Positions 42,304 through 49,851 of a stretch of 64,000 nt of DNA are shown piece after piece. Positions within the stretch are counted from its first letter, which is position 1, and each line of letters opens with the position of its first letter. The translations under genes and the position numbers were made by a program. Source of the DNA: Tepidisphaera sp. Its GTDB lineage: Bacteria; Planctomycetota; Phycisphaerae; Phycisphaerales; UBA1924. A model generated the notes under the pieces. It saw nothing but the letters and a program-made list of their open reading frames with translations. It searched no databases and was not told the origin of the DNA. The stretch covers positions 434,001 through 498,000 of the forward strand of contig WGNV01000002.1 of NCBI GenBank assembly GCA_016124375.1. The letters are read 5' to 3'.

Positions 42304-44247
42304 ATGCGCACGTCGCCGAACCAGGATGGCCCCGGCAATCCCTCGTCTCAATCACAAGTCAGGAATGGTGGCGGTACCGGGGCGTCTCGCCCGGAGGTGC
42401 CGCCGGAGTTCACGCGCGGGCACCGGCCCAGCTCGCTGGCCGAGCAGGTGGAAGGTGGCGGGGACTCGGAGTTTTACAGTCCCATACCTGATGGCTACCA
42501 GAAGGGGCACCACAAGTACGTGGTGGTCGTGGGCACGGTGATGTCGGGGCTGGGCAAGGGCATTTTTGCCAGCAGCCTGGCGAAGATGCTCAAGGAGAAA
42601 GGGTTGACGGTCGCCCCCATCAAGATGGAGGGGTACCTCAACATGGACTCGGGGACGCTAAACCCGTATCGGCACGGCGAGGTGTTCGTGCTGGACGACG
42701 GGACCGAGTGCGACATGGACCTGGGGACCTACGAGCGGCTGCTGGACCAGAACCTGAGCCGCTGGAACTTCACGACATCGGGGCGGATCTTCGGTGAGAT
42801 TCTGGAGCGAGAGCGGCGGGGCGCGTATCTCGGGCGCGATGTGCAGATGATCCCGCATGTGACGGGGGAAGTGAAGCGGAAGCTGCGCGAGCTGGCGGTG
42901 CGGGGTGATGGGACGCGCCCGGCGGACGTGGTGTTTGTCGAGGTCGGCGGCACGGTGGGCGACTACGAGAACGGGTTTTACATCGAGGCTCTGCGCGAGC
43001 TGGCGTTTGAAGAGGGCCCGGGCTCGGTGTGCTTTGTGGCGCTGACGTACATCATCGAGCCCCCGGCGCTGGGGGAGCAGAAGAGCAAGGCGGCGCAGTT
43101 GGGGATCAAGCGGGCGATGGAGGCGGGGATCCAGCCTCACATGATCGCGTGCCGTGCGAGCCGCCCGGTGACGCCAAAGGTGATGCAGAAGATCGCGATG
43201 TTCAGCAATGTGCCGATGCGCCGGGTCTTCTCGCTGCATGATCGCGAGAGCATCTACACGATTCCGGAAGAGATGCGCCAGGACGGACTGGACCGGGAGA
43301 TTCTGTCCATCCTGGGCCTGCACGACCGGGTGGACAACTCGCAGGAGGACCGGCACCGGGAGAAGTGGATGGGCTTCGTGCGGCGGTTGACGGCGCCCAA
43401 GAAGCGCGAGGTGCGGGTGGGCGTGCTGGGCAAGTACGCGAACCTGCGGGACGCGTACGCGAGCATCGATAAGGCGGTGGAGCATTGCGAGGCGCACCTG
43501 GGCGTGCGGGTGGAGCTTGATTGGAGCGACACGACGGACGTGAATGACGCGAACGTGGAGTCGTCGCTGAATGATCACGATGCGGTGATCGTGCCGGGCG
43601 GGTTTGGCAGCCGCGGGGTGGAGGGGAAGATCGCGTGCGTGAAGTACTGCCGCGAGCACGGGGTGCCGTACTTGGGGATTTGCCTGGGCTTCCAGGTGGC
43701 GGTGATCGAGTTCTGCCGCAATGTGCTGGGGCTGAGCGACGCGAACTCAACGGAGTTTGCAGCGGGGACTTCGGCCCCGGTCATCAGCGAACTGCCCGAG
43801 CAGAAGCGGATCGAGGGATTGGGCGGCACGATGCGGCTTGGGGCGCAGGACGTGCAGATTCTGCCCGGCACGCTGGCGGCGAACTTGTTTGGGAACAAGG
43901 GCACGGTGCACGAGCGGTTCCGGCACCGGTATGAAGTGGACCCCGAGTTCATCGAGCGGATCGAGGCGGCGGGGATGATCTTCAGCGGCAGGCACCCGAC
44001 GCGGCCGATCATGCAGTTTTTGGAGTTGAAGCGCGAGGGGGCGGGGCAGACGCATCCGTTCTTTATCGGGGCGCAGTTCCATCCGGAACTCACGAGCCGT
44101 CCCTTGCGGCCGCAGCCGATGTTCATGGGGTTGGTAGCCGCGGCGATTCAGCGGAAGTATGGGGCGAACGTGGATTTGAATGATCCGTGGGCGCCGGAGC
44201 TGAAGCGGTGGATGTTGAGCAATCACGAGCGGCCGCAGCCGGTGTGA
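42304..44247 (+). CDS. pyrG: CTP synthase with N-terminal extension and variant synthase motifs
   Basis: 647 aa from ATG 42304 (GTG 42289 also in frame). About 68 residues of Gly/Ser/Pro-rich sequence precede the synthase domain, which starts KYVVVVGTVMSGLGKGIFAS (usual form GGVVSxLGKG). The UTP/ATP region reads IKMEGYLNMDSGTLNPYRHG instead of the usual KxDPYxNVDPGTMSP. Mg-binding VEVGGTVGD and FTTSGRIF are present. The class I glutaminase domain has nucleophile Cys460 in GICLGFQVA and a QFHPE site near the end. It makes CTP from UTP and glutamine. Despite the variants the fold and both active sites look intact. Confidence 0.92.
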   Translation: MRTSPNQDGPGNPSSQSQVRNGGGTGASRPEVPPEFTRGHRPSSLAEQVEGGGDSEFYSPIPDGYQKGHHKYVVVVGTVMSGLGKGIFASSLAKMLKEKGLTVAPIKMEGYLNMDSGTLNPYRHGEVFVLDDGTECDMDLGTYERLLDQNLSRWNFTTSGRIFGEILERERRGAYLGRDVQMIPHVTGEVKRKLRELAVRGDGTRPADVVFVEVGGTVGDYENGFYIEALRELAFEEGPGSVCFVALTYIIEPPALGEQKSKAAQLGIKRAMEAGIQPHMIACRASRPVTPKVMQKIAMFSNVPMRRVFSLHDRESIYTIPEEMRQDGLDREILSILGLHDRVDNSQEDRHREKWMGFVRRLTAPKKREVRVGVLGKYANLRDAYASIDKAVEHCEAHLGVRVELDWSDTTDVNDANVESSLNDHDAVIVPGGFGSRGVEGKIACVKYCREHGVPYLGICLGFQVAVIEFCRNVLGLSDANSTEFAAGTSAPVISELPEQKRIEGLGGTMRLGAQDVQILPGTLAANLFGNKGTVHERFRHRYEVDPEFIERIEAAGMIFSGRHPTRPIMQFLELKREGAGQTHPFFIGAQFHPELTSRPLRPQPMFMGLVAAAIQRKYGANVDLNDPWAPELKRWMLSNHERPQPV

Positions 44248-44334
44248 GATGGCGTGGGTGCGGGGTGGGCCGCGCTGTCCGGGCGCGGCGAGCGCGCGCA
44301 CCGGCACGGCGCGAGGCCCTCCGTGACGGTCGGG

Positions 44335-45015
44335 CTACTGATGATGCGGCGAGGACAACCAGTTGGCCGCGTCCCACAAGATGAAGGCACTCAGCACGTC
44401 TGGCTCTGTGCGGCCGGCGAGCGCGTTGTGCAGCAGGGTCTGGGCGTAGAGGTCGGCCTCGGGGTCGTCTTGCCCCAGCCACGCGAAGACATGGACGCCC
44501 CAGGGGCGGCCGGTGGCGTTGTCGGGTTGGATGTTCTCGATGAGCCATTGGGCGGCGGCGCGGAGGCGGGCTTGATCGGCGGTTGAGCCGAGCGCGAGCC
44601 AGGCGAGGGCGTGGAGGCCGCAGAGCTCGCCTTCGGTCCAGGTTTCGATGGCCTCGTGATGGAGCGATGGGTAGAGGGGGCCGGTGGGCTGCTCGTAGCA
44701 GGGTTCGATGAGTTCGGCAGCGGCGAGGGCGTGCCACCAGGTGAGCCAGGGTTGGCGGGCCGCGTCGGCGGGGGGAAGAGGTGGAAGACCGGCGGGGACC
44801 GCCGGGCCACCCAAAGAACCACGCAGGACATGCGAGAGAAAGTACGGGTCGACGCGGCGGCGGTTGCCGGCGGAGTCGCGGAAGGATTGGATCCAGGTTG
44901 AGATAGACGCGGCGTCGCCGGTGAAGGCGGGGTCGAGGGGTGTGCGTCGCAGGCCGGGGGTGGCGGCGCCGCGCAACAGTTTGATCCAGTCCAGTCTTCG
45001 CACGGGTGCCTCCAT
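44335..45015 (-). CDS. Protein of unknown function interrupted in frame by a hairpin repeat
   Basis: 226 aa from ATG 45015 (ATG 45066 also possible). Helical, alpha/alpha-toroid-like pattern with repeated Ala/Trp/His: WHALAAAELIEPCYEQPTGP, IETWTEGELCGLHALAWLAL, LRAAAQWLIENIQPDNATGR, PWGVHVFAWLGQDDPEADLY. This looks like a plant-type or bacterial six-hairpin fold, function unknown. Residues LGGPAVPAGLPPLP near 70-85 are encoded by a copy of the dispersed hairpin repeat (44783-44815) without disrupting the frame. Confidence 0.7.
   Translation of the reverse strand: MEAPVRRLDWIKLLRGAATPGLRRTPLDPAFTGDAASISTWIQSFRDSAGNRRRVDPYFLSHVLRGSLGGPAVPAGLPPLPPADAARQPWLTWWHALAAAELIEPCYEQPTGPLYPSLHHEAIETWTEGELCGLHALAWLALGSTADQARLRAAAQWLIENIQPDNATGRPWGVHVFAWLGQDDPEADLYAQTLLHNALAGRTEPDVLSAFILWDAANWLSSPHHQ
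44783..44815 (-). repeat. TCC-loop hairpin repeat inside a coding sequence
   Basis: + strand CCGGCGG (44789-44795), GGA, CCGCCGG (44799-44805), then GCCACCCAAAG. It is the same core as the intergenic copies and keeps the reading frame of the gene at 44335. Confidence 0.85.
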
Positions 45016-45079
45016 GCGGTGCGGTGCGGGGCGTTGTGGCGGCGCGGGCGGCCGCGATGAACGCATCTACCATCGCGGC

Positions 45080-45931
45080 GTGATACTTGCCACGAATCTT
45101 GAAGCGTACGAGGGTGTTCGGCGCGGGCTGGCGGGCGGATGCGTGCTGGTGCCGACGATGGGGGCGCTGCATGAGGGGCACGCGAGCCTGGTGCGGCAGG
45201 GGGCGGCGTTTGCCGCGAAGCACGGGCTGGGCGGGTGCGTCGTCACGGTGTTCGTGAACCCGACACAGTTTGGGGATCCGGCGGATTTTTCGAGGTATCC
45301 AAAGACGCTGGAGGCGGATTGCAAGCTGTGCGAAGCCGCGGGGGCGGCGTGCGTGTTGGCGCCGGGGGTGGAGGATGTGTACCCACCGGGGGCCCCCACT
45401 GTGGTGCCGCCCTTGCCACGCGTGGCGACTGAGCCGGGGCTGGAGGATGCGCTGCGCCCCGGGCACTTTGCGGGCGTGTGCCAGGTGGTGAAGAGGTTGT
45501 TCGAGATCACGCGGCCGGCGGCGGCGGTGTTTGGGGAAAAGGACTGGCAGCAACTGGCGGTCGTGAGCGCGATGGTGCGGGAACTTGGGATGGGGATTGA
45601 GATTGTGCCCGGGCCCACGGTGCGGGATGCGGACGGGATGGCGATGAGCAGCAGGAATCGGTTTTTGTCGGCGGAGGACCGGGCGCGGGGGCTGTCGCTG
45701 TCGCGGGCGCTGCGGCGAGCGCGAGGGGCAAAGACGCCCGACGACGCGGAGGCGGCGATGCGGGATGAACTGGCGAAAGTGGGCGTGACGCCGGATTACG
45801 CGGTGGTGCGGAACGCGGCGACGCTGGGGCCAAGGCGCGAGGCGGGCGATGCGGGGCCCTGGCGGGCGGTGATCGCGGCGAAGGTGGGGAGCGTGCGGCT
45901 GTTGGATAACGCGGCGTGGGGGGTTGGGTGA
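45080..45931 (+). CDS. panC: Pantothenate synthetase
   Basis: 283 aa from GTG 45080, which gives the family N-terminus (about 280 aa typical). The HIGH-like motif is PTMGALHEGH (25-34), followed by VFVNPTQFGDPADFSRYPKT, GHFAGVCQVVKRLFEITRPA, FGEKDWQQLAVV and the KMSKS-like DGMAMSSRNRFLS. It condenses pantoate and beta-alanine with ATP for coenzyme A synthesis. An in-frame ATG at 45014 would add 22 residues that do not fit. No panB or panD gene is adjacent. It converges with the zinc-ribbon gene. Confidence 0.93.
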   Translation: MILATNLEAYEGVRRGLAGGCVLVPTMGALHEGHASLVRQGAAFAAKHGLGGCVVTVFVNPTQFGDPADFSRYPKTLEADCKLCEAAGAACVLAPGVEDVYPPGAPTVVPPLPRVATEPGLEDALRPGHFAGVCQVVKRLFEITRPAAAVFGEKDWQQLAVVSAMVRELGMGIEIVPGPTVRDADGMAMSSRNRFLSAEDRARGLSLSRALRRARGAKTPDDAEAAMRDELAKVGVTPDYAVVRNAATLGPRREAGDAGPWRAVIAAKVGSVRLLDNAAWGVG

Positions 45932-45967
45932 CGGGAGTAGAGGTGTGAGCGCCGCGGGCCCATGGGC

Positions 45968-47002
45968 TCAGGCGCCGGACGAGGCGCCGGGCGCGGACGC
46001 GGGCTTCTGGGGCTCGTCGGGCTTGGGGGTTGCGGGCGGCTTCTTGGACTTGGCGGGCGGGGGCGAGCCGTCGGGAGTGGCGAGCCATTGGCCGTCGCGC
46101 CAGTAGACGAGGGCGGGGTCGATGCTGAAGAGTTCGGGGATGGCGTCGGGGCTGGCCTCGATGAGCGGGGCGCCGGCGTCGGAGGCGACCTGGGCGGCCC
46201 AGGAGCGCTGGGAGCCCTGCAAGAGCCAGCTTTCGAAGCGGAGGTGGCCGATGAGCTGGGCGTTGGTGAGTTGGGGGCCGGGCGTGCCGCGGCAGTTGAC
46301 GCAGAGACGGGGCTGGTTGCTGGCGTAGCCACGGCGCTGGATGCGTTCGTTGCCGCAATCCGGGCAGGGCCAGCGCTGGGCTTCGCGTTCGAGGCTGCTG
46401 GCTCCGCCTGAGATGCCCAGGCGTTCGAGCAGGCTGTCGTAGCTTTCGAGGAGGCGTTCGACGCCGGGCTTGTCGAGGGTGTTGCGGGCCTGCACGCCGT
46501 CGCCCGAGCGGACCAGGCCCATGAAGGTGGCGAGCTGGACGGAGACGGAGTCGTCGGCGGGGGTTTCGGGGCGGCGGGTCCAGGCGGGGGGGACGGACTG
46601 CGGGCTGAGGAGGCGCGCGGTGCTGACCAGCCAGCGGCGGTCGCGGTCGTTGGTGGCGAGGTCGGCCAGGGCGAAGCAGGCGGAGGAGGCGACACGGCCG
46701 CCATGGGATGAGTCGAGCGCGGCGGCGAGGACGTAGATGTGTCGGGCCAGGGCGATGCCGTCGCGGGTGGTGGCGGCGTCGGCGACTTCTTCGCCCAGGA
46801 GGAAGTAGGCGAGGGGGTTGTCGGGCTTGAGCGCGCGAAGGCGATCGGCGAAGCGCGACTCGATGGGGGAGAGATCTCGCGGAATGCCGCGGGAGGCGGG
46901 CGCGGCGGGCGCTGACGGCCCGGGCTGGGTGGTGGGCGCGGGCTGGGCGAGGGCGAGCCCAGAGACGAGCGTGAGGGCGGCGATGGCGAGGGCGCGGATC
47001 AT
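45968..47002 (-). CDS. Secreted protein with a zinc ribbon, last gene of the ExbB/ExbD operon
   Basis: 344 aa. Signal peptide at 1-19 (MIRALAIAALTLVSGLALAQ). An alpha-helical middle follows (LAYFLLGEEVADAATTRDGI, then HIYVLAAALDSSHGGRVASS). A four-cysteine ribbon CPDC-x(19)-CVNC is at about 210-236, unusual for an exported protein, then a Pro/Lys-rich tail. The start overlaps the stop of the 950-aa gene (ATGA). Its role is unknown; the context makes it a candidate component of the same envelope machine. Confidence 0.78.
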   Translation of the reverse strand: MIRALAIAALTLVSGLALAQPAPTTQPGPSAPAAPASRGIPRDLSPIESRFADRLRALKPDNPLAYFLLGEEVADAATTRDGIALARHIYVLAAALDSSHGGRVASSACFALADLATNDRDRRWLVSTARLLSPQSVPPAWTRRPETPADDSVSVQLATFMGLVRSGDGVQARNTLDKPGVERLLESYDSLLERLGISGGASSLEREAQRWPCPDCGNERIQRRGYASNQPRLCVNCRGTPGPQLTNAQLIGHLRFESWLLQGSQRSWAAQVASDAGAPLIEASPDAIPELFSIDPALVYWRDGQWLATPDGSPPPAKSKKPPATPKPDEPQKPASAPGASSGA

Positions 47003-49851
47003 GTCTGGCCCTCCCCGAACCTCAGGAGCCAGAGGCGGAGGATGGCGCGCTCGTTGGTGTCGAGCTGATCGAAGACGTGGGCGGCGGCGCGGCGCTGCTG
47101 GTCGAGATCCTGCAGGACGGCGCGGACCTGAGCCTCGCGGGTCGGTTGCTCGGCGACGCAGATGAACGCGAGGGTCTCGGCGATGTCGGCCTGGCTGGCG
47201 GCGAAACGCTGGAGCTGGCCCGCGGCGACGGCGCGACGCGCAAGCGAGCGGCGCTGGATCTCGAGCAGGCCCAGCGGCTCGCGCCCGCTGGCGATCATGC
47301 CCGAGGCCTGGTGCATGAGGCGGGCGGCGAACTCGGAGGCGAGGGCCTCGGGGGTGTCGGCCTGATTCGCGTCGGGCGCGGAGCGGAAGAGTCGCGGGCC
47401 AGCGGGCGCGGCGCTGCCCGAGTTGTCGTCTGCGTTCTCGTCGGCGCTGCGCGGGCGGAACTGGGCGTACTCGTCAGCGAGCTGCTTGGCGAGGCTGTCG
47501 ATCTGGCCGAGCTCGGTCTGGCCCGCCGCGAGCTGGAGCAGGCGTTCGACGAGGGCGCGGCGGACGGCCACGCGCCAGGTCGGGTCGCGTGGACCGGGGA
47601 TCTGGCCGAGCGAGACGCGGCGCAAGAGGTCGGTGTTGGGGAGCGTCGGCGGAATGAAGGGGGCGAGGCGGAGGAGCGAGTTGACGATGGTGGGCGAGGA
47701 GGAGAAGCGATCGACGATGGCCGCGGCATCGGCGCGGACCTGGGCGGGGGAACCCCGCACGGCTTCGCCGACGATGAGATCGGCCTCGAAGGCGTTGGGG
47801 GGCGTCTGGACGGCGGCGAGGATTTCGCGGCGGGCGGGGATGTTGTGCCCGGCCAGGACGTACTTGACGCCCCAGGAGGCGTCGGTGGCGACGGGCAGGA
47901 TCGGCGCGTCGTCCGGGCCGGAGATGAGGCCGAGCTTGGGGACGGGGGCTTCGATGAGGTCTTTGACGCCCGCCACGTCGCCCGAGCGGAGCTTGAAGGC
48001 GGCGAGGTTGAGCCCGGCGTCGCGCACGGTGATGGCCAGGCGCCCGGGGCCGGGGCCGGGGTTGGACTGCTCGCCCAGGGCGTTGCGGGCGGCGGTGATC
48101 CACTGGGTGGTCAGGGCGTCGCGCGAGGCGGCGGGGGCCAGGCCCCAGATGGCGGCGTAGCGGTCGCGCAGCTCGGCGCGGGCGGAGTCGCTGGCGCCGA
48201 TGGAGAGGACCATGCTGTAGTCGACGCCCGGGGCGGCGCTCTGGGTGGCGAGGGTGGAAGTGATGGCCTGCAGGTCGGCGGAGCTGATGTCGGGGGAATC
48301 GAACCAGCGAACCAGGGTGGGGCGAGATTCGTCGCCCTTGCGCCAAGTGATGCGGGTGGTGAGGAGCGAGATGGCGTCGAAGACGACCTGATCCTGCGAG
48401 GGCTCGGGGCTGGCGGTCAGCAGGCGCTCGAGGGTGTTGAGCATGAGGCGCTGGGTGAAGGGGCCGTCCTTGCCGTCGAGGGCGGAGAGGGCGTCGGCCC
48501 AGTCGCGCCAGGCCTGGGAGGCGGTTTTGGTTTGCTCGTCGGTGCGGCCCAGGCGGGGGGGGATGAGCCGGTCGGGCATGGAGGCGAGAGCCGCGAAGGC
48601 GCCGCTGCGGAAGTCGGAGTCGGCGGGGCCGGGGGAGTTTTTGAAGATGGAGAGGAAGGCGTCGCGCACCTGTTCGCGGCGGGCGCTGGGCAGGTCGCGC
48701 TCGCGGAGCAGACGGGTGAGCACGCCCGCGGACCAGGCCAGGGGCGCGGCGGCGTTCTGGTGGATGCCGCTGGCGGAGGGCGGGGCGAGCGGGTCTTCTT
48801 TGCTTGGGGCGGCGAGCGCGGCCAGAGCGCGGGCGAGCACCTCGTCCTGATCGCCCGCGCGGTACATGAACTCGACGATGCTGTTCATCGCGGCGATGAG
48901 CGCGTCGGGCTTGGCCTCCACCCAGCGGTGGGCGGCGGCGGCGGCGGCGGATTCGAAGCGCTCGATGGCGGCCTTGGGATCGACCTCGAGCCCGTGCGAG
49001 GCGGCGTCGAAGTCGCGCAGGACATCGCCGAAGTCGCCCACGCGGGGCGGGGGAGCATCGAGCTTGGTGACCGGGGGCGCGGGCGGGGGCTTGAGGGTCG
49101 GGAAGATTTCTTTGTCGGAGGCGTCGCCGGCGGGGGTAGTGGCGGCGGCAGATGGGCCAGGGCCGGGGGCGGGCGTGGCGCCGGGCTTGCCCCCCAGGGC
49201 GAGGACCGCGACGACGGCGCCGATGGTGACGAGCCCGACCAGGCCGACACCGGCGAAGACCAGCACGGCGCGGACAGCGCGGGCCTGCTCGCGGCGCTGG
49301 ATGACGGATTCTTCCCACTCGGAGGCGGCCGCGGGAATGGAAGGGGCGACGCGGGGAGCGGGGGCGGGGCGCGGCGCGGGGGCGGCGGGGCTGGCGGAGG
49401 TCTGCGCGGCGCGGATGGCTTCGCGCGGGTCGATGCCCTGGGCGGCGGCGAGGCGGGCGGCCTGTTCGATGGACTCGCGGCTGTAGCCGCCGATCGCGAG
49501 GGTGGCGTGGACTCGGGGCGGGAGGGGCGGGGCGAGCGCGACGGGCGGAGCATCGTCCGGGGCGGGGGTGTCGGTGGTCTCGTGGCGGTGGATGACGCCA
49601 AGCAGGCGCGCGGCGGCGGCGTGGAGCACCAGGCGGATGCGATCGGCGTCGCGGGTGTCGGCATCGACGGAGGCGTTGAGCGTGTCGAGGCGGCGGCGAA
49701 GGGCCTGGAGCACGCCCGACTCAGTGAGTTCGTCGGGGGCGGCGCCGATGATGAGCAGCGGGTCTTCGGAGGTGATGGACTCGCCGAAGAAATGGCGCAT
49801 GAGATCGGCGACGGTGTCGAGCGCGGGGGGCGTGTTTGGCGCGTCGGTCAT
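46999..49851 (-). CDS. Large single-pass membrane protein of unknown function (ExbB/ExbD operon)
   Basis: 950 aa. About 190 residues are cytoplasmic, with a J-like helical part (DTVADLMRHFFGESITSEDP) and a Pro-rich linker. The transmembrane helix is 193-220 (VRAVLVFAGVGLVGLVTIGA and following). The remaining 730 periplasmic residues are mostly helical without a recognised domain, e.g. VLRTRLL-type helices around LLRERDLPSARREQVRDAFL and LLQLAAGQTELGQIDSLAKQ. The order (inside domain, one helix, big periplasmic helical domain) resembles a scaffold that could link an inner-membrane motor to the periplasm. It overlaps both neighbours by four bases. Confidence 0.78.
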   Translation of the reverse strand: MTDAPNTPPALDTVADLMRHFFGESITSEDPLLIIGAAPDELTESGVLQALRRRLDTLNASVDADTRDADRIRLVLHAAAARLLGVIHRHETTDTPAPDDAPPVALAPPLPPRVHATLAIGGYSRESIEQAARLAAAQGIDPREAIRAAQTSASPAAPAPRPAPAPRVAPSIPAAASEWEESVIQRREQARAVRAVLVFAGVGLVGLVTIGAVVAVLALGGKPGATPAPGPGPSAAATTPAGDASDKEIFPTLKPPPAPPVTKLDAPPPRVGDFGDVLRDFDAASHGLEVDPKAAIERFESAAAAAAHRWVEAKPDALIAAMNSIVEFMYRAGDQDEVLARALAALAAPSKEDPLAPPSASGIHQNAAAPLAWSAGVLTRLLRERDLPSARREQVRDAFLSIFKNSPGPADSDFRSGAFAALASMPDRLIPPRLGRTDEQTKTASQAWRDWADALSALDGKDGPFTQRLMLNTLERLLTASPEPSQDQVVFDAISLLTTRITWRKGDESRPTLVRWFDSPDISSADLQAITSTLATQSAAPGVDYSMVLSIGASDSARAELRDRYAAIWGLAPAASRDALTTQWITAARNALGEQSNPGPGPGRLAITVRDAGLNLAAFKLRSGDVAGVKDLIEAPVPKLGLISGPDDAPILPVATDASWGVKYVLAGHNIPARREILAAVQTPPNAFEADLIVGEAVRGSPAQVRADAAAIVDRFSSSPTIVNSLLRLAPFIPPTLPNTDLLRRVSLGQIPGPRDPTWRVAVRRALVERLLQLAAGQTELGQIDSLAKQLADEYAQFRPRSADENADDNSGSAAPAGPRLFRSAPDANQADTPEALASEFAARLMHQASGMIASGREPLGLLEIQRRSLARRAVAAGQLQRFAASQADIAETLAFICVAEQPTREAQVRAVLQDLDQQRRAAAHVFDQLDTNERAILRLWLLRFGEGQT

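Noticed and set aside
40175..42541. 788-codon open frame on the + strand over the second aminopeptidase
   Set aside because: The - strand shows the full M1 zinc site; the + frame is a Val/Gly-rich shadow.
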